From IMG/VR virus record IMGVR_UViG_3300025120_000376, positions 1-28,787 of that record: 28,787 nucleotides of DNA, one strand, 5' to 3'. The DNA is from a virus. Position 1 is the first letter of the stretch; each line of letters begins with the position of its first letter. This document shows positions 8,924 through 18,600 of the stretch, piece after piece. The notes beneath the pieces are model-generated. The model had not been told where the DNA came from. It ran no database searches and was given only the letters and a program-made list of their open reading frames with translations. Made by a program: the position numbers and the translations under genes.

Positions 8924-9571
8924 ATGGCAATTAGCGTAACAGAAATTTTAGGAACGGATTCATTATCAGGATCAAGATTAGTTATCAATGATAACTTTAA
9001 TGTTCTTGCTAGTGAAATTAATTCTATGGAGGTGTATTTTGCACCATCAGCCGGTACAATTACTAATTTAAATAATTTATCTACAGAAGCATTAAGAGTA
9101 GGTTTAAGTACCATATTATTGGATATTAATGCAAGCACATTTGATATTCTTACTAATGTTAAAATGACCGGAAATTTAAATATGACTGGTGGAGGAATAT
9201 TTAGAAACGATACTAATCCTACGACATTAAATGATACAGGCCAATCAATGCCTGCAACTAGGAATGTTGGGGCAACTGGTGCAATTCCACCTTATTCATT
9301 AAATAGAGTTGGAAATTCAGATACTGTAAATACATTAACCCTTGCTTTATTTAATGGAAGTATAGGTCAAGAAATATTTTTTGTATATGCACAAGCAGCA
9401 ACAGGATTGGTAAGAATAAATGGTGTTTCAAATAACCTAGTGTTAACTGGTGCAGGTACTAACTTGGACTTAACTGCATTAGGGCAGAGTGTACACTTAT
9501 TATGTATTGACAATGGATCAGGCGTAGGCGTTTGGTATGTTGTTGGTGGAACAGGATATACAGTATCATAA
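8924..9571 (+). CDS. Short fibre-like virion protein with shared N-terminal docking peptide
   Basis: A 215-aa Thr/Asn/Gly-rich protein. Its first 28 residues (MAISVTEILGTDSLSG, then LVINDNFNVL) match the start of the 983-aa collagen-repeat fibre at 20379, with the same M-x-I-S/T-V/I-x-E-I order and an N-x-N-F-x-x-L ending. Residues about 35-100 hold short strands and a TGNLNMTGGG stretch typical of fibre shafts. The C-terminal 100 residues look like a compact beta domain (IGQEIFFVYAQAATG, LVLTGAGTNLDL, VGVWYVVGGTGYTVS). It may be a short peripheral fibre or a cap. It lies 19 bases after the large protein at 4762-8904 and 17 before the 708-aa gene. No enzyme motif is visible. Confidence 0.6.
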   Translation: MAISVTEILGTDSLSGSRLVINDNFNVLASEINSMEVYFAPSAGTITNLNNLSTEALRVGLSTILLDINASTFDILTNVKMTGNLNMTGGGIFRNDTNPTTLNDTGQSMPATRNVGATGAIPPYSLNRVGNSDTVNTLTLALFNGSIGQEIFFVYAQAATGLVRINGVSNNLVLTGAGTNLDLTALGQSVHLLCIDNGSGVGVWYVVGGTGYTVS

Positions 9572-9588
9572 CAATAAAGAATTAACAC

Positions 9589-11715
9589 ATGGCAACAACG
9601 CCCTTAATTAGAACACCACAAGCAGACGGTGGAACATTTTATACGTTCTCATCATCAGCTAAAGACTTATCTAGGACTCTAAATAATGATGATCTTAAAT
9701 TAGTCTTTTCTAAGTTTGTGCTTCTTAATCTACCAGACTTTGATCGATTAGATCCAAACACATTTAGTAATTATCAAAATTACATGCAGTTTGATACTAT
9801 TGACGGTTCTATTTGGAACGGTGGCTTAAAGGGAGACCCTAATGTTAACTTTACACAGAGTCTTCAAAATTATGCATTAAATTTAGAGGAACTTATTATA
9901 AGTGATGCAACATATGATAACACTACTAATTTAACAGTTACGGAACGAGTATTTTATAAATGGCTTAAAGAATGTGGGGCTATGAGATTTCGTGAAGCTA
10001 CTGCATTAGAGAAAGCTGGTAGTGTAACAACTAAAAGATTTGTTGAAGAAGATGAGGCTACATCAGGAACTAGACAGTATAGAAGAGTAGTTAAATATAT
10101 TGGTGAAATTGATATTGTAAATAATGTAGATAAAGCAGGAGAAGCTTATACTGAGTTATACATTAATGTACCAACAGAGGTCGGTGGAACACCTACAATA
10201 CTCTTTAATACTATATCTGATACGAATTATAGTCCATCACTAAAAATACAAGGGTCAAGTGAATTTATAATGGGGAGGAATGCTGCATCTGTACATCCGC
10301 AAGGTTTAGATATAGTTGCATTTTATGATTATGATCAACAATTAGATGGTTTAGGACCAGCAGGTTATACAGATCCTAATGCTGATTGGATGGGTCTAGG
10401 TCCAGCCACAACGGTTAATACAGTAGACTCTTATTTTACTGAACCTACTACTTTCGAGAGTGTACTTAATGCTAACATTGTAAAATATCCTGCAGATTAT
10501 GGTAACCCACCACCCGTAGGCTATAGCGGATCTGCTTATGTAAGATCTCAATTAGATGGAATTTCTGTAGATTTTAACCCTAATGATTATCAGCAAATTG
10601 TATCTGACCAAACAATAAGTACTATACCTCAATTTAACGGTAATGGTTTATCAGAATCATTTGAATTTAATTCGGTTCTGGTTTATTATGATATGGTAGA
10701 CTTAAGTGATTCTAGCAAAACAACGACGAACTTATATGGTCTTTTAATTCTGGATAATGTTACGCCTACAACTGATGGTGGTTATATTCAAAGATATCCA
10801 AAATATAAACCTAATCCAACAACTGGGCAAAATGGTAATAGTTATGGATTTAAAATAAACTTAAGATTTGATGCATCACCAGGTACGTCTGGTATTGATA
10901 CAATCGTTAATGATTATAATACGTTTTCTATGGGATTATTTTCAGATGCGTCTGCTCAATTGCAAACGTCTGCTCAAATATTTCAGAGACAGCAATTAGA
11001 AATAGCTGATATTGAAACACGCCTATTATCAGTAGAAAATACATTAAATTCAGTATCAACATCAGCATTCTTACAAGCACAGATTAATAATATGCAAACA
11101 CAGATTGATAATGCATCTTTAGCTTTTGCAAGTAGTACTACATTGTTAGATTTAATTGCTAAAAATGCTGATGAGATTCAGGCATTAGCTAATGGTCAAG
11201 TTTCTAGTACATTACAGTACAATACAGATGTAGTACGACAAGGAACTGGTATAACTATTAATACTAATACCCCTAATCAAATACAAGTATCTAATAATGT
11301 CCAAGCATACAATTTAATGGTTCCATTAGATAATAATGATATTCAAATTACAACTACTGCACCTCTTAATTTAAATGTAGTATCCCCACAAGTATTTGTA
11401 GATTTAGTAACATATACTAATATGCTAAGACTTGATACTATTAACACTGCAGGGGGTGATTTGTTAATTTATATAGATGATACTGATATTCAATGGAGAA
11501 CTGGACAAACTGTCAGGCTAACATTCAATAATGTTCCTCTAATAGGATCAAGAAATATTAAAATTTATACAGATGCTCCTAGTAGATTAAATGGAGGTTC
11601 GTTTGGTAAATTGGCTGCAAATATACCAAATGCGTCAATTACTACACAACCTATAATAGATTTAATTTGCACCGAGCAAGGTGTATTAAATTTTGCATAC
11701 GATATAGTAAAATAA
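9589..11715 (+). CDS. Baseplate wedge/tail structural protein, gp8-position
   Basis: A 708-aa structural protein. The N-terminus (TPLIRTPQADGGTFYTFSSS, then a helical KDLSRTLNN and FSKFVLLNLPDF) looks like a conserved assembly segment, and I associate it loosely with wedge proteins of divergent T4-like phages. The middle is beta-rich with repeated Asp/Tyr turns. A coiled-coil-compatible stretch lies at about 460-545 (IFQRQQLEIADIETRLLSVE, FLQAQINNMQTQIDN), suggesting oligomerisation. A beta-rich C-terminal domain of about 150 residues follows. Position between the gp7-position protein and the next giant gene fits T4 gene 8, although T4 gp8 is only 334 aa. The virion role is likely; the exact identity is inferred. 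Confidence 0.55.
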   Translation: MATTPLIRTPQADGGTFYTFSSSAKDLSRTLNNDDLKLVFSKFVLLNLPDFDRLDPNTFSNYQNYMQFDTIDGSIWNGGLKGDPNVNFTQSLQNYALNLEELIISDATYDNTTNLTVTERVFYKWLKECGAMRFREATALEKAGSVTTKRFVEEDEATSGTRQYRRVVKYIGEIDIVNNVDKAGEAYTELYINVPTEVGGTPTILFNTISDTNYSPSLKIQGSSEFIMGRNAASVHPQGLDIVAFYDYDQQLDGLGPAGYTDPNADWMGLGPATTVNTVDSYFTEPTTFESVLNANIVKYPADYGNPPPVGYSGSAYVRSQLDGISVDFNPNDYQQIVSDQTISTIPQFNGNGLSESFEFNSVLVYYDMVDLSDSSKTTTNLYGLLILDNVTPTTDGGYIQRYPKYKPNPTTGQNGNSYGFKINLRFDASPGTSGIDTIVNDYNTFSMGLFSDASAQLQTSAQIFQRQQLEIADIETRLLSVENTLNSVSTSAFLQAQINNMQTQIDNASLAFASSTTLLDLIAKNADEIQALANGQVSSTLQYNTDVVRQGTGITINTNTPNQIQVSNNVQAYNLMVPLDNNDIQITTTAPLNLNVVSPQVFVDLVTYTNMLRLDTINTAGGDLLIYIDDTDIQWRTGQTVRLTFNNVPLIGSRNIKIYTDAPSRLNGGSFGKLAANIPNASITTQPIIDLICTEQGVLNFAYDIVK

Positions 11716-11737
11716 ATAATAAAAGTAAACCTAGAGA

Positions 11738-14700
11738 ATGGCTGAAAATAATTCAATACAAACACTACTACCTGAGCTGTTAAGACTTTTTAACAATTCA
11801 TTGGAGAGCTTCGAGAAAGTGAATCAAGCTATTACTTCAAGTAGAGATTCCGTGACGGTTAATATACAAAACCAAAACGGTACCAATTCTCGTGTCACTA
11901 TTCCAAGTTTTGGTTATTTAAAAAATTCAGTTGATAGATTACAAACAAATATTAATACTATAACTAATTTAACTGGTTCGGATAGCTCTATTAGATTAGC
12001 AGATGGTACCTTTAGAAAATTAGTATTAGCTAAACTTCCAACAGAGGCCGCTGATTTAACTACAATGACTTCTGTTAATGAATTTAGTGTTAAGCCTAAT
12101 TGGTTTTTTGAAGAATTAATTAATCCTTTATTATTTGTTTCTTTTGATATAACTGGACAGGCTCCAATTGATACTGAAAGAACAATTGTTAAAAGATTTA
12201 TATTAGATACTAATACACAAAGCAAAATAAATTTCTTTGATTCAAATTACAATGGAATTGCAAACATTGACTATAATACCTTTTTACAACAAATAGTTGA
12301 AAAAAATATTTCTTATGTATTAGATGAAGCTGTTGTAGACTTACCACCTAGAGATTTAAGATATTCCGGTAATTTTGGTGTAACTAGAATTGGTGAAGAA
12401 AGCGTTACAGAAACCGTTAATGGTGTTCAGCAAACAACAGTTCAAAAATTATATAAACTTAACAAAACATTTTATTCCGATTCTGAGGCTGATTTTAATG
12501 ATACTGTTCAACTTAAAGTTGGTGATAGTTTAGAAGTAATATCAGATCCTATAGATACACGATATACAGTAACACAAATTGATACCAGTACAAACTCAAT
12601 TATAGTAAGATTACAAGAAGGTAGTAGGACTATAAGTATTGGTGCTGATATTTTAAAAATAGGATCGTCTCTTAATGAAGAATTAGCGGTAGATGTTACT
12701 GTTGGATTTGGTGAAAGATGTGTAACTTTTATTAAACCTATTGATCCAGATTCTAAAATACCTGCAGTTAATTGGTCACCAGGTAGTGGTTTTTATACTA
12801 ATGATTTAAACACAATAGATGCATCAGGTAACCAACAGTCTTTAGCTGATTATTACCAACAGAGCGCGGTAGATTTTGGAAGATATTTATTATCATTTGC
12901 ACAAGATAAGATACCTACCAGTAAGGAAGGGTTAACACCTAATGCGCCTAGCATTGCATCTGATGATTTTAACGTATCTTTAATAAATGGACAGATTAGT
13001 AATTCTGATGCAATTGTTCAACTCAAGGATTTAAATAATCAAAAAAATACTATTCAAGCTACTTTAACAGAGCTTGATACTGCAATAGCACAAAGCAGAA
13101 CTAAAATACAAACTACAAATTACTCTACTGAAGTAGAAAGAGATGCTGATAAAAATGCTTTACAAGGCCTTATTACTGAAAGAGGATCACAAGCTAAACT
13201 ATATTCTTCAGTAGTAACTGAAATAGATTCATCTGCACAAGACAATTCTGTTAATAGTGTAACACCTAAATATAGAGTTAGAGGATTTTGGGCAATGCCC
13301 GAAGAAAAATCGGCTCCAGCTACTGGGGTACAAGATATTGTTAAATTTAAATATAGATATAGATATTTATCAGCTGACGGTGCTGCAAATGCAGTAGACC
13401 AATTTACATTTACAGATGGTAGTGGAACAAGCCAAGGTGCATTTTCTAATTATGTAATAGTGGATAGTGTATTAAGACCAAGGACAAAAAATCCGATAAC
13501 TGGATTATACGAATGGGTTCCAATTGATGATGATAATGCAGATTCGATAAATATTAATCAATTAGACATCCCTATTAGAAAGGGCGAACAGGTAGAGATA
13601 CAAGTAAAATCTATATCCGAGGCTGGGTGGCCATCTAATCCTTTAGAGAGTGAATGGAGTAATTCAGTAAGAGTAGAGTTTCCTGCCGATTTAAGTTCTG
13701 ATAATGCCATTGAATCTATACTTGCCCAAAACCAAGAAGATCTTGCGAAAGTTTCACTGGAAGAAGATTTAGAGGCAAAAGGTTTAAATACACACTTAAG
13801 TAGTTCATTCACTGCAAACGAAACATATTTCGCGCATTCGTCTCCAGTCATTGCATCAGGATTTTTATCAGAAAACCAAACACCAATTGATTTATTTAGT
13901 AAATTAAATGAAATGCAAAGCCAATTAGATTTATTTGCAGAAATATTAAATAATGCACAAGGTGAATTAGTAACTACATTAGTAGATGATCAAGGTAATA
14001 CGATTAATTTAAGAAGAAATTCTGTAACTAAAGTTTTTGCTGGTTTTTATTCACAGGAGGTTAATGGTTTAGATGACCCAAGAGGTGCTGTAATTACAAA
14101 AACTTATTTTATTAATATCGGAAATAGAGAACAAACAGTTCTTCAATTATTGTCTAGAATTACAGGAAACAGAAGTAGAATGGTTAAACAATCTGAAAAC
14201 CCTGGATATAATATTGCTGACATAGAAAATGGTTCAACTATTTTACCAGCTACATATTCATGGCTAGATGATAGTGCAATTAATCAAAAAAATGGGAGAG
14301 CTACATATAGGGCAGATGATCAAGATTATAATACAATTAGAAAATATGATCTTACACCTATACTATTAACAAACCCAACGGTAACAGCAACTACTAAATA
14401 TGGCCAAATGGTTTCCACTGCGCCATATCAATCTACACAAAATAGAAATCAATTTATTTACAGTAGGTATAGCGATGTATCGGCTGATGCAAACTTTTAT
14501 AATTATGTAAATCCAGCAAGCAATTATACATTTAATTTAGATTTACTAGAAAATTTTAATGATACTTCTTATAATGCTAATGCTATTCCAGCTACAGAGT
14601 TTATCTGGGCAGGTGGGTTTACTGCTTTAGGGTTTCCTACTACAACAGCTGCATACCCTATAAATGATGATGTTTTAGGTATTTCAATTGCTCACCCTTT

Positions 14701-15583
14701 TGTACAGACATTTGCTGCTTATCAAGCTGCATATGAAAGCTTAACCGGTGACACTGCTACCTTAGCAGGTTTATCTGGTGGTGTTGTTAATTGTACTACA
14801 AGTTCAGGTAATGGTACTGCCGCTGTATTATTTAGACAATCTAAATTTGCCCCATTAAAGATAGATGATTCAAAAGGAAAGGAGCAAGCAATATATTTAA
14901 ATGAAAATCTGACTGATCTTGTTGCATTATCAACAACTATTAACCCTAATTTTGATACAGGACAATCTCTTCAAGCTAGCCCATCAATGACAAGCGCTGC
15001 ACTTAATCCTCTTTGGTTGTCAACAGATCCTGATTATGTTAATTTTAGTAGAAATTCAAAAAACTCATTTGATGGTTTTGACCAATACACATTAGGAAAA
15101 AAATCAGTAGGTTCTTATTTATTCATATCTGCTGATGAACATGAAAATATTCAAGTAAATGGCGATTCTATACAATCAAAAAAATTAGTTCAATTTGGAC
15201 AACAAAATTCATTAAATATTCCATTAGTATTTCAATATAGAATGACTGATTACTTTGGTGTAACTACCGGTAGCGGTTTAGGTAATATTGGTGGTGATTC
15301 ATCAGGAGGAACCGTTAATTTAACTTATGCAAAGAAAATAGGTTTTGACATTTATCCTAATAATTCTGACGTGTACCAATTTGATATTGAGGTATTTGCA
15401 AAATATAGATCTGATAGATTAAGTATTGACGTTTTCCCTAAAGCAACTGTTACTAAAGGGCTAAATGATTTAGAGAAAGTAGTGGCTGGACTAAGGCCTT
15501 CTGTCAATCAAACTAATATTAGTAGAGCTAATGCTGTAGCTAATCTTACTAACGTTGACGGTGGTAATGGGCCTATAGCTTAA
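11738..15583 (+). CDS. Giant tail/baseplate structural protein with FN3-like domain and coiled coils
   Basis: A 1281-aa structural protein. The N-terminal 80 residues are helical and polar, including LLPELLRLFNNSLESFEKVN and DRLQTNINTITN, as in an oligomerisation stalk. A coiled-coil-compatible segment spans about 420-505 (LNNQKNTIQATLTELDTAIA). A fibronectin-III-like region lies at about 508-649, ending in EIQVKSISEAGWPSNPLESE and a final VRVEF strand. A second heptad-like helix is at about 712-750 (LFSKLNEMQSQLDLFAEILN). The C-terminal 500 residues are beta-rich without named motifs. It starts 22 bases after its upstream neighbour and belongs to the same structural run. I cannot match it to one T4 protein; gp10-like by order is only a suggestion. 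Confidence 0.55.
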   Translation: MAENNSIQTLLPELLRLFNNSLESFEKVNQAITSSRDSVTVNIQNQNGTNSRVTIPSFGYLKNSVDRLQTNINTITNLTGSDSSIRLADGTFRKLVLAKLPTEAADLTTMTSVNEFSVKPNWFFEELINPLLFVSFDITGQAPIDTERTIVKRFILDTNTQSKINFFDSNYNGIANIDYNTFLQQIVEKNISYVLDEAVVDLPPRDLRYSGNFGVTRIGEESVTETVNGVQQTTVQKLYKLNKTFYSDSEADFNDTVQLKVGDSLEVISDPIDTRYTVTQIDTSTNSIIVRLQEGSRTISIGADILKIGSSLNEELAVDVTVGFGERCVTFIKPIDPDSKIPAVNWSPGSGFYTNDLNTIDASGNQQSLADYYQQSAVDFGRYLLSFAQDKIPTSKEGLTPNAPSIASDDFNVSLINGQISNSDAIVQLKDLNNQKNTIQATLTELDTAIAQSRTKIQTTNYSTEVERDADKNALQGLITERGSQAKLYSSVVTEIDSSAQDNSVNSVTPKYRVRGFWAMPEEKSAPATGVQDIVKFKYRYRYLSADGAANAVDQFTFTDGSGTSQGAFSNYVIVDSVLRPRTKNPITGLYEWVPIDDDNADSININQLDIPIRKGEQVEIQVKSISEAGWPSNPLESEWSNSVRVEFPADLSSDNAIESILAQNQEDLAKVSLEEDLEAKGLNTHLSSSFTANETYFAHSSPVIASGFLSENQTPIDLFSKLNEMQSQLDLFAEILNNAQGELVTTLVDDQGNTINLRRNSVTKVFAGFYSQEVNGLDDPRGAVITKTYFINIGNREQTVLQLLSRITGNRSRMVKQSENPGYNIADIENGSTILPATYSWLDDSAINQKNGRATYRADDQDYNTIRKYDLTPILLTNPTVTATTKYGQMVSTAPYQSTQNRNQFIYSRYSDVSADANFYNYVNPASNYTFNLDLLENFNDTSYNANAIPATEFIWAGGFTALGFPTTTAAYPINDDVLGISIAHPFVQTFAAYQAAYESLTGDTATLAGLSGGVVNCTTSSGNGTAAVLFRQSKFAPLKIDDSKGKEQAIYLNENLTDLVALSTTINPNFDTGQSLQASPSMTSAALNPLWLSTDPDYVNFSRNSKNSFDGFDQYTLGKKSVGSYLFISADEHENIQVNGDSIQSKKLVQFGQQNSLNIPLVFQYRMTDYFGVTTGSGLGNIGGDSSGGTVNLTYAKKIGFDIYPNNSDVYQFDIEVFAKYRSDRLSIDVFPKATVTKGLNDLEKVVAGLRPSVNQTNISRANAVANLTNVDGGNGPIA

Positions 15584-15594
15584 TTTATTTTAAC

Positions 15595-15633
15595 TTTATC
15601 TTTAGTGAATAAATAAAAAAAGTGAAAGATAAA
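15595..15633 (+). promoter_or_regulatory. Inverted repeat overlapping the start codon of the 1578-aa gene
   Basis: TTTATCTTT (15595-15603) and AAAGATAAA (15625-15633) form a perfect 9-base inverted repeat with a 21-base loop. The right arm ends on the A of the start codon at 15633. In RNA it could partly hide the initiation site. The stem is AT-rich and weak, so chance is a real alternative. Confidence 0.25.
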
Positions 15634-18600
15634 TGGCTGAAAAACTGCTTGATAAAGCATCATATAGTGTAGTTAGAACTAATCCTAAATTAACTGCTAA
15701 TGTTAAAGTTGTATCCGATGGAACGGATATTTACTTAGAATCTTTTAGTGCTAATACTGCACTATCAGGCCAAAGATATAAAGCATTTAAAGTAGACGGT
15801 AGTAATACCTATGATAGAGATGTCTTTAGATTTTTTAATAGTGGAAAATTTCCATTAGAGTCTGCGTATGAAGTTTTTCAAGAATATGAAGATACTGCTG
15901 TATTATCTGAATATGGCAACCAGTATGAAATGTTTTATGGTGCTGGTACGAGATCTGTTGCATCAGAATCCTACCCACAGAGTTTAGGAACTTTAGCACC
16001 ATTATGGTTAAATGAACAAATACCTAATTATTTTGTAATATTTAGATTAGATAACCCAGCTGCTGTTAATAATGTTATTGCAGCAAATGAAAATTCAGGC
16101 TCAACTGATGCACAAACATCAGCAAGATTTAATAAAAATGTTTTAGAAAATTGTACAGCAATCAAAACTTTTGATTTAACTGAAGGTACTGCATTAGGTT
16201 CTTATATAAGAAATTATAGAAATCAAGAAGAGTTTCCTGAAGTACCCTTAAATATAAGTTGGCGAAAAGACCAGCCTATCTTATGGAATGGAATATCATA
16301 TAAGAATGGTGGTTTTACTAGTGGCGGGGCTTATGCATATAGTGATTTAATTACTAAGGATGCTACTATATTACAAGACGAGTTTATTTTTACACAAGGG
16401 TTTCAAAATAATGGTATTTTGTTAGCTAATTTATTAAACTTAGAATTTTTATTTGATGATCATAATGCACCAGATTATTCTATTAATAGATATTTTGGTA
16501 TGTATGTTAATGAAGTAGAAGAAGGAAACTTTGATTTATCAGGAATTGGGTTTTTTAAAAATACTGAAAAAAGCCAATTACCTGATATTAAAACTATAAC
16601 TGAAGTATCTCAATTTTTAAATACTTCATTTGAAATGACTAATGAAGAAGGCATTTTACTTTTTCTAGATCCTAATAAAACAACTACCGTTACTGGTGTA
16701 CCAACGCCTACGAGAGTTAACGAAGTTGAGTCTGTTTTTTATGTAAAAGATAAAGAAGATGATTTTCATACTATTAAGAAAGGCTCTTTATGGAATAATA
16801 ATCAGATAAGATTATTTGATAAAAAAATAGATATATCATTGCTAACTGGTTATAAACAACCTGATACGTTTGCTAATGCATCTATTATTAAACATGAAGG
16901 TTATGCTCAAATGTATTTAGAAATTACAAATAATATACAAGACGGTGCTAATATATCTTTTTATGATGGGACTGATTTAACTGGTACTATATTTGCAAAT
17001 GAATCGTTAGTAACAGTTCCTGGTACATCATTTCAAAATTTCTTTAATCCTAACGGGACATTACAAGAAGTTGCACAAGCTATTACATCAGCTATTAATA
17101 AGGGTATAAATGAAAACGATAGGTTTTTTACCGCGAGTTACAATGATAGCACAGTTTATATTAAATCAAGATTCAGCGGGTCTAGATTTAATCAATTAAA
17201 TTTTAAAATAGATATTGCCTATCCTGAAGTTTTTAATGATATAATTTCTTATCCTATTACATCTGTAGCAGAACCTCAAAAATCATTTGTCGGTGGAAAC
17301 GATGTATCTAATAGTTTACTTAAAGTAGAGCTCGGTGATCAAGATAGATTTATAAAAGGTAATTTTGTTCAAACTACTGGTGGGTTTGCTACTATTGGTG
17401 ATTGGGTTCCTTATACTGAAGAACCTATTTATAATCCTGCTAACCCAAATGAAATAATAGGCTATACTGATATTAATAAGTATGTTATTATTACGTGCAA
17501 TGATGATCAGATAATGGTTACGAGATCTAATCAAGTTGCTTTATATTCTGATTATAAACCTTCTTTTGGTAGATTTTCATTTTTTGATGTTAGGGATTTT
17601 GATGTTGATTTTTATAGTAATCTGTATAGTGAAGAAGGTGAACTAGCATTTGAGACCTCACACTATAATCAAACTGTTGTGGGTAGTGCAAATCCTATTA
17701 TATACACAGGAATAAGCTCTAATCCAGAGGTAAGAGAGTTTTATGACAATGGAGGTTTCTTTAACCTCATCGGTTTATTAAAAGATTCTAATCCAGAAAG
17801 TGATACACAAGGTTATATTAAATCTGAATATATTAGATTGGAGGAAAACTTTTTAACTTCACAGGCATCGGCTTCTAGGATTATTCCTTATATTAATAAA
17901 TGGTCATGGGTTAACGATGGTAAAGATGTTAGAAATCACCCCTATAGATTAGATTTATCGGAAGCATTTGGCATTAATAACTTTGCACCGTCTAAGTGGG
18001 ATCGTGGCCAAGTAGCAAGTGGATATACTCATGAATGGTATTATTTATGTGAATTTCCTAAATATTTTAAAAATAAGGCTATAGCAAGTTCTTGGAGCTA
18101 TATTGATACTGCGCCAACCGATAATTTAATAACACCTAATTTAATAACAGGCATTCCTGATGTTACGCTTGGTACGTTTCAGCGGGTAGATAAGGATTAT
18201 TTTAATGATTATTTTATTGTACAGCGATTTAATAATGCAGCTAATGGTATTGTTGAAATTGATAGGCAATTAAGATATGGTAGATTTAATGGTGGTAATA
18301 GTAATAATTTTGCAGAATCATTTTTAAGAGGTGTTAGAATTATTGCAAAACCAAAGGCAATAGGAACAGAGAAACCTGACTTTAATGCAAGATCTTTATC
18401 ATATGTACAAGACGGCTCATTTAATGACTATAGGTTTTCCGCTATGTTAGTTCCTAATTTACCAGATAAACCTGAAACAGAAATTAAATTTATTAAAAAT
18501 GATAAATGGAAAACTGTTGTAATGTTAATTTCAGTATCTTTTAACGAACCGTGTATTACTGGGTCTGTAATAAATCCTGAATCCATCATTGATAGAACTA

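Noticed and set aside
11914-12225. Minus-strand open frame of 103 codons inside the 1281-aa gene
   Set aside because: It lies wholly within a convincing plus-strand gene, its translation is Leu/Val/Ser-rich without a domain, and every supported gene is on the plus strand. The same applies to the minus-strand frames at 19652-20023, 22106-22441 and 23772-24140.
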